Under the pieces are notes generated by a model, which saw only the letters and a program-made list of their open reading frames with translations, did not search any database and had not been told where the DNA came from. From Glomus cerebriforme (taxonomy: Eukaryota; Glomeromycota; Glomeromycetes; Glomerales; Glomeraceae), in NCBI GenBank assembly GCA_003550305.1, contig QKYT01000073.1, positions 56,414 through 85,902 on the forward strand: DNA of 29,489 nucleotides. The letters are read 5' to 3'. Below, one piece after another: positions 13,601 through 23,029 of this stretch (positions are counted from its first letter, which is position 1; every line of letters starts with the position of its first letter). The position numbers and the translations under genes are program-made.

Positions 13601-16353
13601 GTCTTATTATTTTTGTTACCCCAGAATTCCGGTGGAATTATAAAATCCAAGACTGCTTTAACAAACATTGCAACCTAACGGTTTTATTAAATAATAATTT
13701 TTTTTTTTAGAAACAAAAACATGGAAAGAATCAACGTGTGATTGCAATATAATAATTACCCAGTGATGTGCACTGGAAACATCCAATTCTTTTAATTTTT
13801 ATTGGAAGTTTCCAATGCACATAGATATATATACATATCAAATAAAAAAATAATATGTATTATAATGTATTGAAAATTATGGAATATTGAATTGGAAGGA
13901 ATTGAAGCTTCTAACGCAATTACCTGATTATCATTGCAAAAATCCACACTTTTTTCATTTGCATTTGATTTTCCCACAGTCTAATGATATTAAATAGTTA
14001 ATCATTCAAATGTTTTATAAATAAACTAGAAGTTAAAAAGAAATAAATTACTTGAATCGGACAGTGAGTATTAAGCAAGTGCTTATATTGGCATCTATTA
14101 TGGCGCTCAATTATATGATTGACATATGGAAGAAGATGCTGTAAATGGTCTGGAATTTCACAATGTGAATTCTATTTTTTTTTATAAATGATAAAATATG
14201 AACTCTTTTTTTTGGAAAATAATTGTTTAAAATCCTAATTAATGAAATTTACATTGAGTTCCTTTTCCCTGTCCATATAAATGTTATAATTATATGCCGT
14301 ATTGAAGGATCTATTAGTGAATACATTCTTGAGACCAAATTGCCTTGGAAAAATATAATGCATCAAAATGTCTGACATGTTATTCTTTCCGGAAAACTTT
14401 ATCACATTAAGGATGTCTAACAAAAATAGATTCAATCAAAATAAAATTAAATTAGTATTCATAGAATAACGAGAAAAAATATTCATGATCTTTTGGTACT
14501 TACGTTCTTTTGGAAGACCATACCAAGGTTTCCCATATTTATTATATATTGGAGAACTAAAAAGCATGATTGACCGGGAAAACCACAAATCCGATAAAGA
14601 ATTTGTGTTAGATACTTTTGCCACTTTACGATCGGTCAAAACAATGACCTTCGAAGCAGAGTTTTCTACATCCTCAATTGGACGTTTCTTTTGAATCTCA
14701 TGATTACTACTCTCATTTGGCACCACTGAAAACTCATTACTGATGCCAACATTGTCTGATTTTTTCTCTTCAACAACTTTTGATATTTTAACCACATCAC
14801 GATTATTTAAAATGATAGCCTTGGAAGAGGTTTCTTGAACATGCTCAATTGGACGTTTTTTCTGAGTCTCAGAACTTTTATTTTCATCCGATACAACAAA
14901 TTCATTAACCTTGAAATGATTTGATGCTTCTTCTGTTACTCTATCAGGATACATAGCTTCCATAATTTTGAAAAAGACCCCTTTAGTCTGTACTTTAAAT
15001 TTGGTGTAGTTTGATGTTGTATCTTCATTTGTTTCAGTCTTTTGCTCAGCATGGCTTGATACCATATCTTCTTTGGTATCTTTATCGAATTTCATAGTTT
15101 CTGCGCATGGATTTTCATTTAATTTAGGGTCATCGATGCTTGAAGTAGTGGTTTGTGAATTCCATTCGTGAGTATTCTGAGATGAAAAAAGGCTACTGTT
15201 TTGTGAGCCGAACTCTGAATAACTTGAAGTATAATTTTGTGAATAGGTCTTAGTTTCCTCATCATGTAGTTTCCTGAAAAAGGCGAGAACATTACTTTTA
15301 CGTTTAGAGACGGGATTGATGTCCTGTGAAACCGTTGATTTACATGAAGTATAATTATCGTCTGGTAGACTACTTTGGCTGAGACTACAGGACCCACCAG
15401 AACTCTGATATGAAGAACAAACATCCTGGGTAAATATTGACGTATTTTCATTCTGAGAAGACAGATTGGTGCTTGATGTAGCAATTTGCGGACCGGTATT
15501 AAATGGAACACATGCAGCCGTAGTTACAAGAATTTTAGCAGTCTGAATACGAATGAATGTGAATTAATAGCTTAAAAATTAAATTGATAATGTTAATCAT
15601 GTAAATTCTTAATTTACCTCAGAGACTCCCTTTTTGTTCTTGAGACGTCCGGATGTCGGTAAATTTGGTGGAAGTTTACTTATAGCGGGACCCGTTAATT
15701 GAACGTAACATCCATTTTGAAGTTCAAGAAATAAAGAAAAATTTGTCAATAAAAAGACCATGGCTTCTTGGCCGATCCTATTTAATTTTAAAACATAAAA
15801 ATTTATTTCGATATTTAGATATAATTGATATGAATTAAATGTACCTCGTATAGAGCTTTAACCAGGCCCTAGATTTTCTCATATAATCAACTGTGGAATT
15901 GATACCAGTTAAACTAAAACCTTGTGAATTCAAAGTTCTAGGTTTAACGAACCCAAAACGTACTACGTTAATAGCCGAGTTTTTATCAGTCCGATTAACC
16001 AAGAAAGCGATAGCTTGATTTATAGTCTACGAATTCACGTCATTTAGATAAAAATAAAATCAAACCGTCAATTTTAAAATAATACTTACAAAATCAAGAC
16101 AAGAATCTTTCTTAGGGAGTGATTCTTGTTGATCCTTCGTAATTTGAGGAAATCCTCTAGTTGTATCAACATTTATAACTGAGGTTGTGAGAAGTTTTTT
16201 GTATTCGTCCTCGTCGTCTTCCTTAACCAACTCAACGTCAGTGTCAAGATGTGGTCGAAGAAAGTCAAGTAGAAAAGTAAGGTTTGAATAATAAACCTTA
16301 AGTGTAGAGTTATCAAACTTAGACAATGTAGACAGCGTAGACAATGTGGACAT
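10696..16353 (-). CDS. TERT: Telomerase reverse transcriptase (TERT), 22 exons
   Basis: Catalytic subunit of telomerase, copying telomere repeats from an RNA template. Exons: 16090-16353, 15845-16026, 15618-15777, 14504-15542, 14253-14416, 14052-14171, 13950-13980, 13760-13788, 13516-13674, 13314-13448, 12982-13236, 12815-12913, 12527-12724, 12366-12453, 12124-12272, 11915-12043, 11655-11841, 11491-11580, 11369-11435, 11129-11298, 10953-11052, 10696-10870; 3990 nt, about 1329 aa. Domains: TEN (1-202; [20 protein letters not shown]); a linker of about 340 aa; TRBD (~545-785; [14 protein letters not shown], the CP segment ending [14 protein letters not shown] motif [11 protein letters not shown]); RT with motifs 1/2 ([16 protein letters not shown]), A ([10 protein letters not shown]), B' ([15 protein letters not shown]), C (LLDDFLYI), D and E ([13 protein letters not shown]); CTE ([16 protein letters not shown]). 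All three catalytic aspartates are present (about D921, D1074, D1075). The weakest point is the exon 7 donor: the frame-preserving site is poor and a stronger one at 13923 breaks frame. The start ATG opens a short Ser/Thr/Leu repeat. Confidence 0.93.
14610..14906 (-). repeat. Internal duplicated module in the TERT linker
   Basis: Within TERT exon 4 a ~42-residue module occurs twice at a 56-codon offset (14781-14906 and 14610-14738). Shared anchors are NEF at the start, QKKRPIE in the middle, and an aliphatic core near the end ([16 protein letters not shown] versus [17 protein letters not shown]). The repeat is also visible in the DNA (TTGGACGTTT in both). The aliphatic cores next to acidic residues resemble SUMO-interacting motifs; that reading is inference. 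Confidence 0.75.
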
Positions 16354-16732
16354 TTTTTTTTTTTTAATGATTTTACAAAGAAAGTGTAATTTGGTTTTTT
16401 TTTTTGTTCGAAAGTCTTTTGAATGCAATTATTACGTGTTTTTTACGCGTTTTGATACGCGACATGATTTTATAAATCTATCAATTCCGGCCAAATTTTT
16501 TAATTTGCTAGTCAAAATGAAAAAATTTTTTGACGCGTCTTACAAAAATGCATTCTGAAAACGTGTAACTGTGGCAAATATTACCTTCTTGACTCTGTAC
16601 GACTTACTTTCTTTTGACTCGCATATATCATAATAATCATATATGTAATTTAATATATAGGGTAATTTTTGCGTAACTGTAAAACTACTTATTACGGTAG
16701 TAGAAATAAATTTTTACTTCCATAAAAAAAAA
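16354..16732. promoter_or_regulatory. Divergent TERT-CINP promoter with MluI cell-cycle boxes
   Basis: The 379 bp between two divergent start codons must serve both genes. It contains two perfect ACGCGT palindromes (16445-16450 and 16533-16538) and an ACGCGA variant near 16456, in otherwise AT-rich DNA. ACGCGT is the MluI cell-cycle box bound by MBF (Mbp1/Res-type proteins) in ascomycete yeasts, where it drives G1/S expression of replication genes. Being palindromic, it can work in both directions. A T-run at 16354-16364 sits immediately before the TERT start. The sites are seen; the regulation is inferred. Confidence 0.55.
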
Positions 16733-17545
16733 ATGTTACAGCCTTCAACTATTAAGAGAAGATTAAAAACGCTATTAAATGAACTTAAAAGGGCAAGGCA
16801 AATTTGGTCTGAACTTAATGACGATGGTCTTACAATAGCAAATTCCCTCATGAATATAAAATTACAAGAACGGTATTTTAAATCTTAAACATTTGGCCAT
16901 CCGCAAATGCGTCTTTAATTAGAAAATTTGTTTATTTTAGAAAAATCGATTATTCAACATATTGGAAAAAAGATCTAGATAATCTACCTAATTTAGAAGA
17001 AAATTATGAAATCGAAAATTTAAAAGAAACTTTTAAAGATTTGTCACAATCTTTACAATTAATATTTGAAAAAATGGTAATTAAAATATGTATTATTTTT
17101 TAATAGAATTTTTTTCGTTAAAAAAAATTTTTTTTAGGGTATGCAATATACAAAAATGAAAAAGCAAGTATTACAAATGGAATCATTACTTGAAGAAAGT
17201 TGCGAAAGTTTGGGAGAAGAGTTTACATATAACACATCACTATACCTAACATGTCCGTTGGAAACATTTGGTAACTAAAAAATATATATATCTATATTTT
17301 TTAATTCCTAAAATTCTAACATACATACATTTTTAGTCAATAAATCGGTAAACATACTGAATATGTATACGCAAGAATTAAATTTAAAACAAAATATAAT
17401 TTCATCGATAGAAATAATTAATGAAAGAGATAAGATTATGGTTATGTTATCTAGCTGGTTAAATCAACCCTTCATTAATTATGAAAAAATTAAGGAATTT
17501 GAAGAAATTTGTGAAATTGAAATTGATTATGAAGTCACAGTTTAA
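16733..17545 (+). CDS. CINP: CINP homologue (CDK2-interacting protein), 4 exons
   Basis: Exons 16733-16872, 16941-17076, 17138-17270 and 17337-17545 join in phase to about 205 aa; human CINP is 212 aa. Two family signatures are visible: an N-terminal W-x2-LND-x-G-x-TIAN segment (IWSELNDDGLTIANSLMNIK, about residues 20-40; human has WETLNDAGFTTANNI), and a C-terminal MYTQELNLKQ followed by a SSWLNQPFI box (human MYRKELLLKR and SMWLHQPYV). The middle is predicted helical/coiled coil. Human CINP binds CDK2 and CDC7 and ATRIP, and is a subunit of the AAA+ 55LCC complex acting in replisome turnover and ribosome assembly. It shares its promoter with TERT. The assignment rests on remembered family motifs, not a search. 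Confidence 0.8.
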
Positions 17546-17723
17546 TAAAATGATGTTGGGTCATTAGATCGACTACTTATGGCACTTAAAAATGAGTGGC
17601 TTGCAGGCTTGCAGACTTGCAATACTTTGGAAAAATTTCACAAACAATAATGTTTTATTAAAAAACAATGAACGTAAAAAAAAAAAAATCTATTTATATT
17701 TAATACAGAAATAATAAATTTCT

Positions 17724-18313
17724 CTATCCCAAAAAAATGACCAACTCTATATATAATAATATAATGAAATTACAGAGATGAAAATTGTGAAAAAAACAAA
17801 ATGCGCGTCTGATGATATTGAAGAGGCGCTGTTTATTTGACTCGTACCACATGTACCTAGTAAAAAATTTAAAAAATTTAATTAATTTTTTTTTTTTTTT
17901 TAAAAAAAAAAACTTTTTTTTTTGTACTCACAAATAGGTCCATTTCCATTGTTATTATTGCAATTAACGTTAAAATCTTTAAAAGCACATTGAATATCAC
18001 GACAATTTTTAGCATAATCAAAACATTGTTGAGGAGAAAGTTGAAAATTTATGGGCGGCTCATAGTTCAAAGATTTCGTTTTATTGTGTATTTGGTCAGA
18101 AACGGTGGTTTTTGAAGGTAAGGATGAAAGAGGAATTTGAGCGAAAATATTTGGTATAATAGTGTCTGATGGAGGAATATCATGTATTCCTTTTGAAGGT
18201 AAATTATCAGAAAATTTAATATCGTAAATGCTTATTCTTACAAGGTAAAAAAATACAATGGACGTTAATGATACAGCAAGGAATGCTATTGAAACCCTCC
18301 AAAATGTAAACAT
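17724..18313 (-). CDS. Cysteine-rich membrane-anchored protein, unknown family, 2 exons
   Basis: I do not recognise this protein. Exon 1 (17932-18313) and exon 2 (17724-17857) join across a GTGAGT donor and a CTAG acceptor to about 171 aa. I chose the MFTFW start because a strongly hydrophobic segment (about residues 6-26, WRVSIAFLAVSLTSIVFFYL) follows at once, as in a signal anchor; the open frame continues upstream to 18424, so a longer start is possible. The remainder is polar and proline-containing, then has six cysteines spaced C-x6-C-x4-C-x8-C-x9-C-x-C across the splice junction, suggesting disulphides on the lumenal or extracellular side. The C-terminus is again hydrophobic and may form a second membrane segment, though exon 2 is the weaker part of the model. 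It is convergent with CINP, with 178 bp between stop codons. Confidence 0.5.
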
Positions 18314-18811
18314 TATAACAAATATTTGATGAAAAAGTTGTAGGTAAAAATTTAAAAGAAAGTAATTTATATCGAAAAAAAATGAATATATATCATGGGA
18401 TAAAAAAAAAAAATTTGATTCCAAATCAAAATTTTTTTTTCGGAGAATGAAGAAAATTTATTTTAACACCAATTTTCTCCCGTGGATTTTCTCAGTTATA
18501 TTTCTCAAAAAAAAATTTTTTTACGTAATCGTTTGACAAAATCTAGATTACTAATTGATATATATAAAACCAATAATTATTTGTTAAATATTCTTCGATT
18601 ATTTATTGCATAAATATTTACTTAATTAATATGCTTCCGTTCATCGGTTAAAAGATTAAATTCGTATTGTATCGGATTTACATAACACCGTGAGTTGATC
18701 TTTTTTCAGTTTTATCTTTTTTTTTTTTTTTTTATACTACAATTTGTTCAATTATCTAAATTCTATCGTATTTAACTATCATATTAAAATCTTTGCTTAT
18801 TCATTTCATAA
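18314..18811. other. Spacer between PNS1 3' end and the unknown Cys-rich gene
   Basis: An AT-rich 498-bp spacer between two minus-strand genes. It should hold the promoter of the Cys-rich gene and the 3' UTR of the PNS1-like gene. Long T tracts occur at about 18718-18733. A minus-strand open frame reaches 18424 in phase with the Cys-rich gene but reads as low-complexity Phe/Tyr/Asn. No regulatory motif is convincing. Confidence 0.5.
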
Positions 18812-21210
18812 TTACACTCCAATAATAAATCTAGGATAAGTAGCACGAATCTAAAAAAAAAAAAAAAAAAAATTAATAATTCTTGGTATATAAAACAAAA
18901 CAAATTTACACCAACAGAATGCTGATAAACTCACCGCTTCATATAATTCAGGTTTAGTTCTGGCTAAAGCATCCGGATCTTCAGCTAAACATACAAATGT
19001 GGTAGCAGTTCCGCTTAATATAATAGAACCCATTATAGCCATCATTTGAAACCCAACAATGAATCCCAAGAAAACGACCAATGGAGTATATCCACTTCCA
19101 ACGTGATTTAAGAAATGTACGTATAAAAAACTTAATAATGCAGTTATAATTCCCACAAGAATTGCACCTAGAAAAAAAAATTTTTTTAAATAAAATTTAC
19201 ATATACATAGGTTAATATGTATGTCAAAATTTAATTATTATTTACCCATAGTTAAGACTGTGCCAATTAAATTATCATTTATAATCGCTTCAACACCACG
19301 ATCTTTAATTAATTTCCAAGTATCCTGAAAAGAAAATTAAATTAGATAAGGGTTGAAGTTAAATTAGACCAAGTTTTATTTTAACTCACCTTTGCCTACA
19401 TGATATAATTTTGATCAAATAAAATGTAAAGTTAGTATGATAATGATAATTGAAACAAATGATTAACAAAAATTTCTTACAGATTCCCGGAATGACTTTC
19501 CGTAAATCGCAACTTGTGTATAAGCATAAAAGTTAAAATATTGCTACAATGATAAACAATGAAAACGATATATGAAATTAATAAAGAATACATTAATAAA
19601 CGTCATGATAAAATTTTATAACCTTTCTTACCAATAATGAATCGATCATATTAACTATTACTGAGGCACATGCAAAACAAAAAGCCCCAAACGGATTATC
19701 CGATTCATTTGCAGCAATTCTCAACAAGGCACGAATAACTTGTAATATGGCTACTATTAAACTTCCAAAACAAATACTACCAAAACTTGTAGTTGAAGCA
19801 CGTTTTGCACTTTTTAATGTAGGCATAGAAGGTACTCCTCCAGTTGTTCCTTCGAGAAAATAATATGTTGCAAAAACTCCTGAAGTTGTAACATGTATCC
19901 AAGTTTGAATAACTTGTGAAGTCCAATAGAAAGAGAATAATAAAAATATATCTATAACAACTATTCTTCCAGTTTGACATCCTCCTGTTGCAGGTAAATT
20001 ACCATTATTTGAATTTGCTCTGCAAGCTTCCGGATACCAAACTTGATATGCAGCTATTAGAAAAAAAACACGTGTAATAAACAAATAAAAATACGCGTTA
20101 TAATATAAATGGTACAAATGCATTATAGCCAAAAAAAAAAAAAAATTTCATTCATGCGAACTACAAATATTGTACGCTTAAAAAAAAAAAAAATTTAAAA
20201 AATGATTTATACCAATAATTGTGAAAATCCACCATACTGTGAATAAAGTCTCAATAAATAAACCAAAAAATGCAACAAGAACCATGCTCTTGTACTTCTT
20301 TGTTATATCTGTTACAGTTTTCAACATGACAGATGAAAATGGTATCAATGGTTTCCACCTAAAAAATCAATTGTTACACTTACTGCGCCATCTAAATTCA
20401 TAGTAGATAAAACGTGAAATAATAAATACCAGAACCAAAACAGAGTATAGAATATAGCCACAATAACTGTAAGGATAGCCATACTAAGATATCTCATGGC
20501 AATGAAATAAGCAGCCATTGCCCAATATAATATTATCGAAATAAGAAATGTTCCTTTGATAAATTGTTTTGGGAATCTATAAAATTAATTTTTTTTTCTT
20601 ACTGAATATTTTTCTTTTACAAAAACAAAAACCAATATACATAACATATATAATATAATACCTTTCTGCAAAAGTCAAGTAGATTATGCTTAGAACGAGG
20701 CCTACTCCCACGCAAACTAATAATAGCCAAATTGTACTCCAATTCAATGTGATCCTTTGAACGGAATCGGATAATCCACTACGTTGGATTGCTGCATAAT
20801 TTCTTAGGGCTAACACCGATACAGCAATGAATGCAAAGAAATGTAATAAGAAAAGAATAGCGGCCCCTGCATAAAAGGAAACAAATCATGAATATTATCA
20901 AAATGATAAAAATAATAATAATAAAATTCATATACATACATAAATCCTGATATTTTGGTCTTGGATTGAATTTATTATTTGTTTCAACATTATAATTATT
21001 ATTTTCTTCATCACCGCCCATAGACTGAGCTTGTGAAAATGAAGGTGGAGGAGCTGACTGAGGATACTGAGGATATTGAGGGTATTGAGGGTATTGAGGA
21101 TTATTTTTATGTTGATTATATGGATCCGTTGGAGGCGGATAGTATTGTGGAAATTGTCCACCAGCATAATTTGGTGGTTGCCCATGTTGTCCGTAAGGTG
21201 GTTGTTGCAT
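18812..21210 (-). CDS. PNS1: PNS1-type choline-transporter-like (CTL/SLC44) membrane protein, 10 exons
   Basis: Multi-pass membrane protein of the CTL/SLC44 family; metazoan members carry choline or ethanolamine, while yeast Pns1 has no settled substrate. Exons: 20940-21210, 20662-20866, 20430-20576, 20213-20358, 19632-20053, 19481-19543, 19390-19395, 19246-19324, 18935-19167, 18812-18850; 1611 nt, about 536 aa against 539 for yeast Pns1. The first ~90 residues are a Pro/Gln/Tyr-rich cytosolic tail with a QYP repeat. About ten hydrophobic segments follow. Family signatures: FSFYWTSQVIQTW, STTSFGSICFGSLIVA, FNFYAYTQVAIYGKSF, KDTWKLIKDRG, AEDPDALARTKPELYEA and the terminal RATYPRFIIGV. The seventh exon is only 6 nt (GCAAAG, Ala-Lys) and restores the family sequence before KDTW. 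It is divergent from the IMPase gene. Confidence 0.93.
19390..19395 (-). other. 6-nt microexon in the PNS1-like gene
   Basis: On the minus strand GCAAAG is flanked by a good acceptor (CATGTAG) and a good donor (GTGAGT). It encodes Ala-Lys between the exon ending FRES and the exon starting DTWKLIK. Pns1/CTL relatives have an A-A/R-K-D/E-T-W-like sequence at this place. Skipping it would keep the frame and drop two residues. Confidence 0.75.
21060..21114 (-). repeat. 9-bp coding repeat (QYP) in PNS1-like N-terminus
   Basis: About four to five tandem 9-bp units encode PQYPQYPQYPQYPQS in the predicted cytosolic tail. The units are nearly identical in DNA (TATTGAGGG/TATTGAGGA on the plus strand), so the array looks recent and probably varies in length between strains. 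Confidence 0.8.
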
Positions 21211-21545
21211 AATTAAAGAAAAAAAACCACTAAAATAATTGTTTTTATTAAATCTTTTTATAAAAGGTAAATCGATGGGAAAAAGTTTTTTTTTGACAAT
21301 TTTAAAATTTGTTTTGATATATATAATAAAATTTCCATTTTTTCCTTATCATTTATCGATTAACTAAAATCATATCATGTATACGTCATATGGCATCTTA
21401 GTAATTAACGTTTGTTTACTAACCCATTATAGAATGATTGTACTACATAAACCTTAAATCCAAATCAGGCGATGTGTCGAATGATATATAGAAATCCTTA
21501 ATTTCTTATGCTAAATATTTTTATCAGGTTTCTAGTTAGGAGATT
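21211..21545. promoter_or_regulatory. Divergent promoter region, PNS1-like and IMPase genes
   Basis: The 335 bp between two divergent start codons. It is AT-rich with T runs near the PNS1-like start. No CCAAT box, ACGCGT or other strong motif was recognised, so the promoter call rests on position alone. Confidence 0.4.
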
Positions 21546-22267
21546 ATGCCGACTACAGGTAAAATATATTATACATGAATTCATTAATTTCATTTAATTA
21601 TTTTTTGATTTAACAAAGGAATTTTTTTAAATAAAGATTATGAAGAGTGTCTTGAGTTTGCAACTTCACTTGCCCAAGAATGTGGTCAAATAATTTTGGA
21701 AGCATCGAAAGCACGTTATTCAAAAACAAATAAAATTTATGAAAAAAGTGGAAATCCTTCTGATTTAGTAACCGAAACTGATAGAATAGTAGAAGAATTA
21801 ATAAAAACCAAAATAAATTCAAAATTCCCTGAACACAGGTAATTTCAAATTTAAAAATTTGGGAAAGAAAAAAAAAAAAAAATTTTTTTTTAATTTATAT
21901 ATATGTTTGTGTTAGGTTTATTGGAGAAGAAATGACTGCAGCCGGCCATCAATATGAACTAACTAATGATCCAACTTGGATTGTTGATCCGATAGGTAGG
22001 AATATAATATATTAAATTATTGAAATAATATTGATTCTAATACAACTTAATATTTCAGATGGAACAACTAATTTCGTTCATGGGTAAAGTTTTTTTTACG
22101 TTACATCATTTCCTTGAGAAAAACACTATATTAAAAAATTTTGTTTGATTTCTGCAGCTTTCCATTCGTTGCGGTGTGTATTGGATTAACGTTCAACAAA
22201 GAACCTGTAGTTGGTGTAGTTTTTAATCCATTCCTCAATCAAGTAAAATACTTTTTTATTCAAATTT

Positions 22268-22302
<35 letters not shown>

Positions 22303-22938
22303 CATTTTTTATCAATAGCTATTTACAGCACGTAAAGGAAATGGAGCATATCTTAATTTCAATACAAAACTTCCTTTATCAAGTCCAAATCCACCACTTA
22401 ATTTACCACCAAGTTTGTCACAATGTTTAATAGTAACAGAATTTGGTAGCGATAGATCTCCAAGTACTATAGGAAAAAAAGTTCAATCAGTACATAACAT
22501 GATTTCAAAACCTGGTAATGTTACTTGGAGTAAAAAAAACGCTGGATTAGTTCATGGTATTAGAAATCTTGGTAGTGCCGCTTTAGATATTATGCAAATT
22601 GCAAAGGGTGAAGCTGACATGTTCTGGGAAATTGGTTGTTGGGAATGGTATGTTTATTTGTAATTTAATATTATATTATTATGAATATCAATTTTAATGT
22701 TAAATTGTTTTTTTTTAGGGATGTAACAGCTGCCATTATTATATTAAGAGAAGCAGGTGGTCTTATGGTTAATGGCAATGGTCCAAATGAAGGACCTGTT
22801 GATATATTAGGAAGAAAGTATCTAGCTGTAAGAGCTGGTTCTCCATGTGCCGGTGATGAGACTTCCGAACAAAGTCAATTAAGATTGGTTAGAGAACTTT
22901 GGAACGTCGTCGAAGAAATTGATTGTCCAAGGAATTAA
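21546..22938 (+). CDS. Inositol monophosphatase (IMPase), 7 exons
   Basis: Mg2+-dependent, Li+-sensitive phosphatase releasing free inositol from inositol monophosphate, feeding phosphatidylinositol synthesis. Exons: 21546-21558, 21637-21838, 21916-21995, 22059-22083, 22158-22242, 22319-22647, 22719-22938; 954 nt, about 317 aa (human IMPA1 is 277). Metal-site motifs are intact: the Glu of FIGEE, WIVDPIDGTTNFVHG and WDVTAA. FGSDRS and GSAALDIMQIAKGEAD are also family-like. Exon 1 has only 13 nt, and the acceptor at 21637 gives MPTTDYEECLEFA, typical of the family start; an acceptor at 21619 would add six residues. The intron before exon 6 holds an A-run of about 30. It converges on the OCIA-like gene with 91 bp between stop codons. 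Confidence 0.93.
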
Positions 22939-23029
22939 TTAAACTAGTTATTAAATTAGCACACATATTTAAATAATAAATTCTAGATTAAATTACTTTA
23001 ATTTATTTATCAAGCCTTTGTTGAATAAA

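Noticed and set aside
15119..15511. 130-codon minus-strand open frame as a separate gene
   Set aside because: It is a shadow of TERT exon 4. The true frame runs from 15542 to 14504 in phase with both neighbouring exons.
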